Shown here: positions 55,172 to 62,863 of the stretch, in pieces
Layout: each line of letters begins with the position of its first letter
Numbering within the stretch: position 1 is the stretch's first letter
Position numbers and translations under genes: made by a program
NCBI GenBank assembly: GCA_003105195.1
Contig: PQAH01000024.1
Coordinates: forward strand, 1-64,000
Direction of reading: 5' to 3'
DNA from: Bradyrhizobiaceae bacterium
Lineage (GTDB): Bacteria > Pseudomonadota > Alphaproteobacteria > Rhizobiales > Xanthobacteraceae
Length of the DNA stretch: 64,000 nt
Notes under the pieces: model-generated
Database searches by the model: none
What the model saw: the letters and a program-made list of their open reading frames with translations, nothing else
Told to the model about the DNA's origin: nothing

Positions 55172-56673
55172 GACAGACCCCCGACGGCCGCCGCCGGCCT
55201 TCCGATCTGCAGGAGCTGGTAGGGAACGAGCGAGGCGAGCCCGAGCAGGATCGAAACGCCCGCGAGCGCGAGCGCGATCGCCTGGTCGCGCCGCGCGACG
55301 GCGACGCGCGGCGCCGCTTCGGCCGGCGCGATCAGGAAGCGGTTCAGCACGCGGAACAAGTAGGCTGCGGCGAGCAGGCCGCCGGCCAGGATCGCGAGCG
55401 CCCACCACCACTGGCCGCTCGCCAGCGCGGCCGTGAGCAGCAGGTACTTGGCCGTGAACCCGCCGCTCGGCGGCAGCCCCATCAGCGAGACGGCGGCGAG
55501 GCCGAAGGCGAAGCAGGCGATCGGAAGGTCGCGGCCGATGCCGGCGAGCGGGGCGAGGCGGCCATCGCCGCAGGCCTTGATCATCAAGCCGGCGGCGAGG
55601 AACATCGCGGCCTTGGCGGGCGCGTGGGCAAGCGCGTGGAACATGCCGCCGGTCCAGGCGGCTGCGGCCCACGGTTGCGGCGCGGCGGCACTGCCGGTCA
55701 GCGGAAACATCAGGAACAGGTAGCCGAGCTGCGCGACCGTCGAATAGGCGATCACCAGCTTCAGCTGCTCCTGGCGCAGCGCCAGCAGCGATCCGAACAC
55801 AATGGCGCCGGCGCCGAGCGCGCCGAACAGCTGCGAGGTCTCCACGGTCGCGGCGGCCGGCAGGACATCGAACCACAGCCGCGCGATCAGGTAGAACGAG
55901 GCCTTGACGACCAGGGCCGAGAGCATGGCGCTCGCCGGCGTCGGCGCGCCGGCGTGAGCCGGCGGCAGCCAGCCGTGCAGCGGAAAGATCGCGGTCTTGG
56001 CCATCAGGCCCGCGGTCATGATCGCCCCGGCCGCCAGGGTGATCGCGTCCGGTACGGCCGCGGCCCGCAACAGGCCGAGGTCGAGGGCGCCGTATCTCGC
56101 ATAGAGAAGGGCGACGCCGAGCAGGTAGGCGAGCGAGCCCAGAAGCGCGAACAGCAGGTAGCGGATCGCCGCCGCCAGCGTCTCGGCTTTGCCGTCGAGC
56201 GCCACCATCGCGACGGCCGTCAGGGTCAATAGCTCCAGGGCGACATAGAGATTGAACAGATCGGCGCCGAGGAAGACGGCGTTCAGCCCGGCCCACATGA
56301 CGAAGAAGAGCGGCCAGAAGGCGAAGCCGGCGCGGGTCTCGCGGCGCGCGGACGGTTCGAACAGGCGGCGCGAGAAGCCGGCGACGCCGCACGCCACGAC
56401 CGCGGTCGCGACCAGAAACGATGCCGCCAGCCCGTCGAGCCGAAGCCTGATCCCGAGCGGCGGGAGCCAGCCACCGACGGCGTGATGCCAGGCGCCGTGG
56501 GCGAGCACCTGGGCCGCCGCCGCCAGCGCAATGACGGCTCCCAGGAGCGCGCCGGGGAGAACCAGGTGCCGCGCGTGCGGCCCGAGCGCAATCGCGGCCA
56601 GGGCGACGGCAAGAGGCAGGACGATCGAGGCCACGGCCCACGGCACCCCGACCGCCAACAGGTCAGGAAGCAT
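55168..56673 (-). CDS. mrpD: Mrp antiporter subunit D-like (D1)
   Basis: 501 residues, about 14 helices. LFNLYVALELLTLTAVAMV keeps the TM5 Glu and MAKTAIFPLHGWLPPAHAGAPTPASAMLSALVVKA the TM7 Lys motif. It overlaps mrpC by 11 bases. Closest in layout to MrpD or to membrane-bound hydrogenase antiporter subunits. Which of D1 and D2 is the true MrpD is not decided. Confidence 0.92.
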   Translation of the reverse strand: MLPDLLAVGVPWAVASIVLPLAVALAAIALGPHARHLVLPGALLGAVIALAAAAQVLAHGAWHHAVGGWLPPLGIRLRLDGLAASFLVATAVVACGVAGFSRRLFEPSARRETRAGFAFWPLFFVMWAGLNAVFLGADLFNLYVALELLTLTAVAMVALDGKAETLAAAIRYLLFALLGSLAYLLGVALLYARYGALDLGLLRAAAVPDAITLAAGAIMTAGLMAKTAIFPLHGWLPPAHAGAPTPASAMLSALVVKASFYLIARLWFDVLPAAATVETSQLFGALGAGAIVFGSLLALRQEQLKLVIAYSTVAQLGYLFLMFPLTGSAAAPQPWAAAAWTGGMFHALAHAPAKAAMFLAAGLMIKACGDGRLAPLAGIGRDLPIACFAFGLAAVSLMGLPPSGGFTAKYLLLTAALASGQWWWALAILAGGLLAAAYLFRVLNRFLIAPAEAAPRVAVARRDQAIALALAGVSILLGLASLVPYQLLQIGRPAAAVGGLS

Positions 56674-56986
56674 CCGGTCCCTCCGCGGGGTGCTCGCCGG
56701 GCAGCGTGACGGCGCCGGTTTCCTCGAAGAGCCGCGTCACCAGGGTCACGGCGAGCGCGGTCGCCGCCAGGGCGACGACGATGCCGGTGATCACGATGGC
56801 CTGCGGGACCGGGTCGACGCCGCTCCCGGGGCCCCGGCTTCCCAGGCCGCCGAACGCCAGGAAGATCCCGCTGCCGATGACGTTGAACGCGAGGATCCGT
56901 CGCAGCAGATGGGTGCGCGCGAGGAGGCCGAAGACGCCGATGCCGACCAGGACCGCGCCCGTTGCCGCATAGAGGATGGGGCTCAT
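56663..56986 (-). CDS. mrpC: Mrp antiporter subunit C (NuoK-like)
   Basis: 107 residues with three helices. GVFGLLARTHLLRRILAFNVIGSGIFL has the NuoK-type second helix, and VDPVPQAIVITGIVVALAATALAVTLV the third with the DPxPQALVLTAIVI signature of MrpC. The ATG overlaps the upstream stop by 4 bases. Confidence 0.92.
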   Translation of the reverse strand: MSPILYAATGAVLVGIGVFGLLARTHLLRRILAFNVIGSGIFLAFGGLGSRGPGSGVDPVPQAIVITGIVVALAATALAVTLVTRLFEETGAVTLPGEHPAEGPDAS

Positions 56987-57927
56987 GCCGGGCGCCTCGG
57001 CACGCCGAGAACCAGGAGGCCGAGCGTCGCGGCGATCGACAGCGTTAGGGCGGTCTCGATCGCGAGAATCGTCGCCTTGGCGGCTCCGGCCGGATGACCG
57101 AGGAACACGCCGCCTGCCGCCCCGACGGCGCCGAACCCGAGGAATGCGGCCGGGCCGGCGACGAGCAGCAGCCGAACGCGGGTATCGGCGGTCGCCGGCG
57201 CCGGCAGCACACCGGCCATGACGACGACGAGCCACACGGCCGCGAGCACGGTCCCGGCCTGGAAGGCGCCGCCCGGCGCGTCGGCGCCGGCCCAGAGCAG
57301 ATGGGCCGCGACGAGCAATCCGAGGGCGGGAAGCAATCTCCCGAAGGTGGCGAGCACACCGTCGGGCCGGGCATGCTGTCGCGCACCCGGAACCGAGCCC
57401 CAGTCGCGGTCCGGCGTCAGGGACCAGACGCCGACCAGCGCGACGGCCAGCACGATCGTCTCGAGCAGGGTGTCGTAGCCGCGGAAGTTCAGCAGCACTG
57501 CCGTGACCGGGTTCGTCACGCCCGACGCCGCGATGGTCTCCGCCACGAGCGGCCGTAGGCCGGGCGCGTCGTCGGGAAGGGCGAGCACGAGAACGACGAG
57601 CGCCGCTGCCGCCGCGACACACAAGGCGGCAGGCGCGGCCTTGCCGAGAAGGCGCCATGGGGTACGGCCGGCGGCCGGCGGCGCGCCGCGGCCGCCGAGG
57701 CGCGCCGCCGCGCCGACGAGCAGCAGCCCGGTGAGACCGGCGCCGATCGCCGCCTCGGCCAGCGCCACGTCGATGGCGTCGAGCCGCACCCATGCGATCG
57801 CCGCCAGCAGGCCGTAGACGATGAACAGCACGATGGCGGTGAACAGGTCGTCCGCCAGCACCGCGGCCAGGGCGACCGCCGCGATGAGCAGGCAGAGGGA
57901 CAGATCGAAGACGAGCGCCGCAGTCAC
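56983..57927 (-). CDS. mrpB: Fused MbhD (DUF4040) and MrpB subunit
   Basis: 314 residues. The first ~85 (LFTAIVLFIVYGLLAAIAWVRLDAIDVALAEAAIGAGLTG) are the MbhD/DUF4040 module, normally the C-terminal part of MrpA. After a linker with two helices, GVTNPVTAVLLNFRGYDTLLETIVL and DAPGGAFQAGTVLA are MrpB blocks. So the MrpA tail has been joined to MrpB. Starts with GTG, overlapping the mrpG TGA as GTGA. Confidence 0.9.
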   Translation of the reverse strand: MTAALVFDLSLCLLIAAVALAAVLADDLFTAIVLFIVYGLLAAIAWVRLDAIDVALAEAAIGAGLTGLLLVGAAARLGGRGAPPAAGRTPWRLLGKAAPAALCVAAAAALVVLVLALPDDAPGLRPLVAETIAASGVTNPVTAVLLNFRGYDTLLETIVLAVALVGVWSLTPDRDWGSVPGARQHARPDGVLATFGRLLPALGLLVAAHLLWAGADAPGGAFQAGTVLAAVWLVVVMAGVLPAPATADTRVRLLLVAGPAAFLGFGAVGAAGGVFLGHPAGAAKATILAIETALTLSIAATLGLLVLGVPRRPA

Positions 57928-58229
57928 GAATCCCTCGCCGCCGGAGAGCTCGACCGCTGCACCAGCGCAGACCTGGCGATGAGCTGCGACACGGTGGCGG
58001 CCGCGAAGATCGCGAGCAGCCAGACCAGGACGATCTTGAGCGCCTGCCAGACATTGCCGGCCTGGAGAACGAGTCCGAGCGCGATCAGCCCGAGCCCGAG
58101 ATTGTCTGCCTTGGTGAGTGCATGGAGGCGGGCATAGACGTCGGGAAAGCGCAGCAGTCCCAGCGTGCCGGCGATGAAGAAGACGACGCCCGCCGAGGCC
58201 AGCACGAGGGTTGCGATGTCCAGGATCAT
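57924..58229 (-). CDS. mrpG: Mrp antiporter subunit G
   Basis: 101 residues, three helices. FFIAGTLGLLRFPDVYARLHALTKADNLG is the MrpG/PhaG signature. Overlaps mrpF by 4 bases (ATGA). It is a small structural subunit of the Mrp complex. Confidence 0.92.
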   Translation of the reverse strand: MILDIATLVLASAGVVFFIAGTLGLLRFPDVYARLHALTKADNLGLGLIALGLVLQAGNVWQALKIVLVWLLAIFAAATVSQLIARSALVQRSSSPAARDS

Positions 58230-58516
58230 GGCGGCGGCGCCTCCTCCTCGGGGTCGCCGGCGCCGTCGCGGCTCGCCGCCTTGACGAACCCGACCGCCGC
58301 CACGGCGGCGAGCAGCGACAGGGTCAGCGCCACGTCCAGGGCCGCCCATCTCTCGCCGGCGACCGAGAGCAGCAGCACGACCGCAATGCCGCCGGTGCCG
58401 GCGAGCTGTGCGCCCATCATGCGATCGGCCCGGGTGGGTCCGAGGACGACCCGCACGAGGCTCGCTGCCACGGCGAGCAGGATCGCGCCGGCGAAGAGGT
58501 GGAGCGCATCAGCCAT
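58226..58516 (-). CDS. mrpF: Mrp antiporter subunit F
   Basis: 96 residues. RVVLGPTRADRMMGAQLAGTGGIAVVLLLS matches MrpF (GPxxxDRvvalq core) with three helices. The C-terminal tail is acidic. Overlaps mrpE by 8 bases. Confidence 0.9.
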   Translation of the reverse strand: MADALHLFAGAILLAVAASLVRVVLGPTRADRMMGAQLAGTGGIAVVLLLSVAGERWAALDVALTLSLLAAVAAVGFVKAASRDGAGDPEEEAPPP

Positions 58517-59000
58517 CGGTCGGGTCCGGCGCGACGCCGATGCTGCGCGCGATGCGCGCCTCCTCATGGGCGATGAAGGCCGCGACGGGTAGCCGGCGGT
58601 CGAGGCAATGGACGTGGAGCAGATCGCCGTGCATTCCGGCTGCGAGCGTGCCGGGCATGAGGCTGATCTCGGCGCCGAGCGCGACCCGGGGCGCACCCGC
58701 GGGTAGCCGGGTGCGATAGGAGAGCCAACCGGGATCGAGGGGCATGCGAGGCTGAAACACCCTGCGGGCGACGTCGATTCCTCCCAGCAGCGATCCGCCG
58801 ACGAAGCCGGGCGCCAGCCGCAACACGCGGGCCAGGCGGACCCGCCGTTGCTGCGGCGGCAGGAGCCGCAGGCTGATCGCGGCGCCAGCGCCGGCGGCAA
58901 GCGCGCCGACCAGCCAGGCGGACGGCTGATTCTCCGTGAGCACCAGCCAGACGCCCGCGAGCAGAGCCAGACGTCGCAGGAACGTGGACGCGGCGGCCAT
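58509..59000 (-). CDS. mrpE: Mrp antiporter subunit E
   Basis: 163 residues. Two N-terminal helices, then GGSLLGGIDVARRVFQPRMPLDPG and TLAAGMHGDLLHVHCLD, the MrpE C-terminal domain on the membrane surface. It is the first gene of the operon; all following genes overlap or touch, so the complex is translated as a unit. Confidence 0.92.
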   Translation of the reverse strand: MAAASTFLRRLALLAGVWLVLTENQPSAWLVGALAAGAGAAISLRLLPPQQRRVRLARVLRLAPGFVGGSLLGGIDVARRVFQPRMPLDPGWLSYRTRLPAGAPRVALGAEISLMPGTLAAGMHGDLLHVHCLDRRLPVAAFIAHEEARIARSIGVAPDPTDG

Positions 59001-59122
59001 GATGCGCCTCGACTTCGCAGGGGCACCGGTTCCCGAACGCGAGTCGGATCACCGTCCGGATTCGGTGTTGTTATATCATCGCGGATGCCGGGCCGCGAAG
59101 CGAGCGCGCCCGACGGCGGCGG

Positions 59123-59347
59123 CTATTCGGGGCGCGTCGTCGCGCCGCGCAGCGCGTAGCGCACGGCGGCGACGAGGCTGCCGCCGGTCGCCATGCCGAG
59201 GAAGTACACCACGACGATCAGCAGCCACAGCGGCGTGCTCGCCCGCAGGCCGAGGAACGCGACCGTCACGCTTTCCAGGTTCTGGATCGCGAACACCAGG
59301 GTGATCCCGGCCAGGACGGCGATCAGGACGATGTGGAGGATTCGCAT
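59123..59347 (-). CDS. LapA-domain (DUF1049) small membrane protein
   Basis: 74 residues: two helices (ILHIVLIAVLAGITLVFAIQN and PLWLLIVVVYFLGMATGGSL) with the NLESVTVAFLG turn between them, typical of LapA/YciS-like proteins that help lipopolysaccharide assembly. Starts at an ATG with GGAG seven bases upstream. It lies 122 bases downstream of mrpE, divergent from nothing obvious. Confidence 0.85.
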   Translation of the reverse strand: MRILHIVLIAVLAGITLVFAIQNLESVTVAFLGLRASTPLWLLIVVVYFLGMATGGSLVAAVRYALRGATTRPE

Positions 59348-59432
59348 GCGGCTCTCCCATGAGGCGCCGCGATTGTATCCGGCGGGCGCGGAGAAGCCCA
59401 TGCGGTGCGCGGGCGACCGGAACGCCTCCGGC

Positions 59433-59990
59433 TCACGGATCGAGCTCGGTGTCCCAATAGAGATAGTCGAGCCAGCTGTCGTGCAGGTAGTTCGGCGGGA
59501 ACAGGCGGCCGTTGCGGTGCAGGTGCTGCACGCTCGGCTGGAACGGCATCTGCGAGGGCCACATGCCGGCCTCGTTGGGCGTCATGCTGCCCTTGCGCAG
59601 GTTGCAGCACGAGCAGGCCGCGACGACGTTGATCCAGGTGGTGTGCCCGCCGCGCGAGCGCGGGATCAGGTGGTCGAAGGTGAGGTCGTCGCGCGCGCCG
59701 CAATACTGGCAGACGAACTTGTCGCGCAGGAAGACGTTGAAGCGGGTGAAAGCCGGATGAGTGGAGGGCCTGACGTAGGTCTTGAGCGACACGACGCTCG
59801 GCAGCTGCATCTCCAGGCTCGGACTTCGCACCGCCTTGTCGTAGCTCGCGACGATGTTCACGCGGTCGAGAAACACGGCCTTGATTGCATCCTGCCAGGA
59901 CCAGAGCGAGAGAGGGTAGTAGCTCAGCGGACGGAAATCGGCGTTCAGGACCAGCGCCGGCCATCCACCGGATGATACGTGGACGTTCAA
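59433..59990 (-). CDS. HNH endonuclease
   Basis: 185 residues. FVCQYCGARDDLTFDHLIPRSRGGHTTWINVVAACSCCNLRKG holds the HNH core (Asp-His, Asn) and two Zn CxxC pairs. The N-terminal part (VLNADFRPLSYYPLSLWSWQDAIKAVFLDRV) is the standard leader of chromosomal HNH proteins of alphaproteobacteria, with unknown cellular role. The TTG start at 59990 has GGAG seven bases upstream. Confidence 0.88.
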   Translation of the reverse strand: MNVHVSSGGWPALVLNADFRPLSYYPLSLWSWQDAIKAVFLDRVNIVASYDKAVRSPSLEMQLPSVVSLKTYVRPSTHPAFTRFNVFLRDKFVCQYCGARDDLTFDHLIPRSRGGHTTWINVVAACSCCNLRKGSMTPNEAGMWPSQMPFQPSVQHLHRNGRLFPPNYLHDSWLDYLYWDTELDP

Positions 59991-60076
59991 GCAAGGCTCC
60001 TCGACTCTTTCTCCTGCCCCCGGGTGCGGTGCAGCGGATAGTCTACAGGGAGCATGACCGGATTGTGAAGCAGGCC

Positions 60077-60748
60077 TCAGGCCCGCGCGCCGAGGCGGCG
60101 CGCCAGGAATTCGCCGCCGTGGCGCAGGCCCTCCTCGTCGATGCCGTGCCCGACGGCGCCCGAGAGATGCCATTCGGTCGGTATTCCCATGGCGGAGAGG
60201 CTCTGGGCGGCGTGGAACAAGGCGTCGGCCGGGATCAGGTCGTCCTCGGCCCCGTGCACGAGGAGCACCGGCGGCCGCGCGCGAATCGCCGTCGCATAGG
60301 CTTCCATCTCATTTTCGCTCGGCAGCACCAGCATGCCCGAATAGCCCAGGATCGCGGCGGGCGCGGCGCCGAGGCGCAGCCCCACATGCAGCGCCATCAT
60401 GGTGCCCTGGCTGAAGCCGACCAGCGCCAGGGCCGAGGGCGCGAGCCCGCGGCGCGCGAGCTCGCCCGCGAGGAAGCCCTCGAGCAGCGGCGCGGCGGCA
60501 TTCACGCCGTGCCAGCGCTCGTGCGGGTCGCGGAAGGTGAGGGCGAACCATTGCCGGCCGACCGGCTGCTGCGCGCAGGGCTCCGGCGCATGCGGCGCCA
60601 CGAAAGCGGCCTGCGGCAGCAGCGGCTGCCAGACCCGGCCGAGCTCGATCAGGTCGTTGCCGTCGGCGCCGTATCCGTGGACCAGGACCACGAGCTGGCG
60701 CGCCGGGCCGGAGCGCGGCTCGATGCGCGGACCGTCGAGAGCGGGCAT
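60077..60748 (-). CDS. Carboxylesterase/phospholipase family hydrolase (alpha/beta fold)
   Basis: 223 residues. VVLVHGYGADGNDLIEL at the N-terminus, GFSQGTMMALHVGLRLG with the nucleophile Ser, HGAEDDLIPADALF with the Asp, and GHGIDEEGLRHG with the His complete the triad. It belongs to the YpfH/Est family that acts on small esters. Its start abuts the AlkA-like gene stop, so the pair is probably co-transcribed. Confidence 0.92.
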   Translation of the reverse strand: MPALDGPRIEPRSGPARQLVVLVHGYGADGNDLIELGRVWQPLLPQAAFVAPHAPEPCAQQPVGRQWFALTFRDPHERWHGVNAAAPLLEGFLAGELARRGLAPSALALVGFSQGTMMALHVGLRLGAAPAAILGYSGMLVLPSENEMEAYATAIRARPPVLLVHGAEDDLIPADALFHAAQSLSAMGIPTEWHLSGAVGHGIDEEGLRHGGEFLARRLGARA

Positions 60749-61432
60749 TCAGGCACTCCGGGCGAGCAGGGGAGGCGGGACGGGCGTGACGTCGCGTCCC
60801 TTGGCGACGCGATAATAGGACCAGAGCAGGCGCGCCGCGACCGCGCGCCAGGGACGCCACGGCTCGGCGAGCGGAACCATCGCGCGCGCGGTCGGGCGCT
60901 CCGCGAGGCCGAAGGCGATGCGGGCGGATTCCTGCAGGGCGAGATCGCCGGCCGGCCAGGCGTCGGCATGGCCGAGACAGGCCAGGAGATAGATGTCGGC
61001 GGTCCAGGGGCCGATGCCGTGCAGCGCGGTGAGCACGGCATGCGCCTCGTCGGCCGGCCGGTCGACGAGACCGTCGAGGTCGAGCGCGCCCGCTTCGATC
61101 GCCCGGGCGACGGCGCGCAGCGTGCGGATCTTGCCGCCCGAGAGCCCGATGCGCACGAGCTTGTCGCGGCGCGCGCGCAGCAGCGCCGCATGGTCGAGCG
61201 GCGCGAGGCGCGCGGCCATCCGGCTCCAGATCGCGGCCGCGCTCGCGGTCGAGACCTGCTGGGAGACCACGATGGCGGCAAGGCCCGCGAAGCCGCCCGG
61301 CCGGCGCCGCAGCGGCGGGTCGCCGGTCTCGGCGTGAATCGCGGCAAAGCGCGGCTGCGCGCACGCGAGCGCCGCCAGTCCGGTTTGCAGATCCGCCTCG
61401 GTGTCGATACGCACGGGCCTCGTCTGGCACAT
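60749..61432 (-). CDS. DNA-3-methyladenine glycosylase II-like (HhH-GPD)
   Basis: 227 residues. AIVVSQQVSTASAAAIWSRM, then LTALHGIGPWTADIYLLACLGHADAWPAGDLAL: helix-hairpin-helix and the catalytic Asp (PAGD) of the AlkA branch. It lacks the N-terminal AlkA_N domain of the E. coli enzyme, as in many bacterial DNA glycosylases. It excises alkylated bases in base-excision repair. Confidence 0.92.
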   Translation of the reverse strand: MCQTRPVRIDTEADLQTGLAALACAQPRFAAIHAETGDPPLRRRPGGFAGLAAIVVSQQVSTASAAAIWSRMAARLAPLDHAALLRARRDKLVRIGLSGGKIRTLRAVARAIEAGALDLDGLVDRPADEAHAVLTALHGIGPWTADIYLLACLGHADAWPAGDLALQESARIAFGLAERPTARAMVPLAEPWRPWRAVAARLLWSYYRVAKGRDVTPVPPPLLARSA

Positions 61433-61514
61433 GATCCAGCCCGAAAGCGCGTCACGGCCTCCCGGGATCCCGAGGTGACGTCATTCCCGGCCCGGCCGCA
61501 ACCCGAAAACCCGC

Positions 61515-62366
61515 ATGACCGTGTTCCGCTTCGCGCCGAGTCCGAACGGCCATCTCCATCTGGGGCACGCGTTGTCGGCGCTGCTCAATCACGAGATGGC
61601 GCGGGCGAGCGGCGGCCGCCTCATCCTGCGCATCGAGGACATCGACGCGACGCGCTGCCGTCCCGAATACGAGGCCGCGATCCTGGAGGACCTCGCCTGG
61701 CTCGGGCTCGCCTGGGAGGAGCCGGTGCGGCGCCAGTCGGAGCACCTCGACGACTACCGCGCGGCGCTGGCGCGCCTGGAGCGCCGGGGGCTCGTCTATC
61801 CGGGCTTCGAGAGCCGGGCCGAGATCGCCCGGCTGGTGGCGGCGCGCGAGGCGGCCGGGCCGTGGCCGCGCGACCCCGACGGGGCCCCGCTCTATCCCGG
61901 CGCGGCACGCGAACTGGCGCCGGAGGTGCGCGCGCGGCGCCTGGCGGCGGGCGAGCCCTATGCGCTGCGCCTCGACATGGCGGCGGCCCTCGCGCGGGTC
62001 GGCCCGCTCGCCTGGGAGGAGACCGGACTGCAGGCGGGCCGTGTCGCGGCGGCGCCCGAGGCCTGGGGCGACGTGGTGCTGGCGCGCAAGGAGACGCCGA
62101 CCAGCTACCACCTCGCGGTCGTGGTGGACGATGCCTTGCAGGGCGTCAGCCATGTGGTGCGCGGCGAGGACCTGTTCTGGTCCACCAGCGTGCATCGCCT
62201 GCTGCAGGCGCTGCTCGGCCTGCCGGCGCCGGTCTATCACCATCACCGGCTGATCCGCGATGCCGACGGCCGCAAGCTCGCGAAATCGACGCGCGCCACC
62301 GCGCTGCGCGAGCTGCGCGCGCAAGGCCTCACGCCCGAGGACGTCAGGCGCATGGTGGGCCTGTGA
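61515..62366 (+). CDS. gluQ: Glutamyl-Q tRNA(Asp) synthetase
   Basis: 283 residues, a short class I synthetase without an anticodon domain. FAPSPNGHLHLGHALSAL carries the HIGH-like motif and DADGRKLAKSTRA the KMSKS-like loop. It activates glutamate and adds it to the queuine of tRNA(Asp). It is divergent from the AlkA-like gene. The length matches GluQ rather than GltX. Confidence 0.94.
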   Translation: MTVFRFAPSPNGHLHLGHALSALLNHEMARASGGRLILRIEDIDATRCRPEYEAAILEDLAWLGLAWEEPVRRQSEHLDDYRAALARLERRGLVYPGFESRAEIARLVAAREAAGPWPRDPDGAPLYPGAARELAPEVRARRLAAGEPYALRLDMAAALARVGPLAWEETGLQAGRVAAAPEAWGDVVLARKETPTSYHLAVVVDDALQGVSHVVRGEDLFWSTSVHRLLQALLGLPAPVYHHHRLIRDADGRKLAKSTRATALRELRAQGLTPEDVRRMVGL

Positions 62367-62372
62367 GGCCGG

Positions 62373-62645
62373 TCACGCCGCCGCGGCTTCCGCGACCGCG
62401 ACGGCGGTCACCTCGCGCACCGGGACCATTGCGGCGAGGCGGTCGGCGAGGCGGCAGGCGACCCAGACAGGCGCGGTGAACTCGATGCGGACCGCGAGGT
62501 CGTCCGCGGCGCGCACCGATTCGAGGCGCTCCGGCAGCACGTCGTGAATCACGAAGGGCGCGAGCAGGCGGGCGAGGGCGTTGGGATCGGGCGCGAGCTG
62601 AACCGTGAAGAGGTGGCGCAGGGGCGCGGCGTCGCTGGCGGACAT
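62373..62645 (-). CDS. Conserved small hypothetical protein
   Basis: 90 residues, soluble. LRHLFTVQLAPDPNALARLLAPFVIHDVLPERLESVRAADD reads like an ACT-like or ferredoxin-like fold (beta-alpha-beta-beta) with Ala-rich C-terminus. I do not recognise a named family. Converges on gluQ with 6 bases between stops. Confidence 0.6.
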   Translation of the reverse strand: MSASDAAPLRHLFTVQLAPDPNALARLLAPFVIHDVLPERLESVRAADDLAVRIEFTAPVWVACRLADRLAAMVPVREVTAVAVAEAAAA

Positions 62646-62863
62646 GGCGGGGCTCCGGACGAGAACGGGACGACGAAACGGGCTTCCCGGCCGACTACTC
62701 GGCCGGGCCGGTAATTCGTCCGATCGTCCGCGGCCGGTGCGGAAAGCCGGCCGGAGCCCCTGCGCAGCGCATGGTGCTGAAACTAGTGGGCCGGCGACGC
62801 CGAATCAACCGATTGGCCGGCATTGCGGCTCCGTGCCATGCTGGATTCGGGCGAGGGTCTCGA

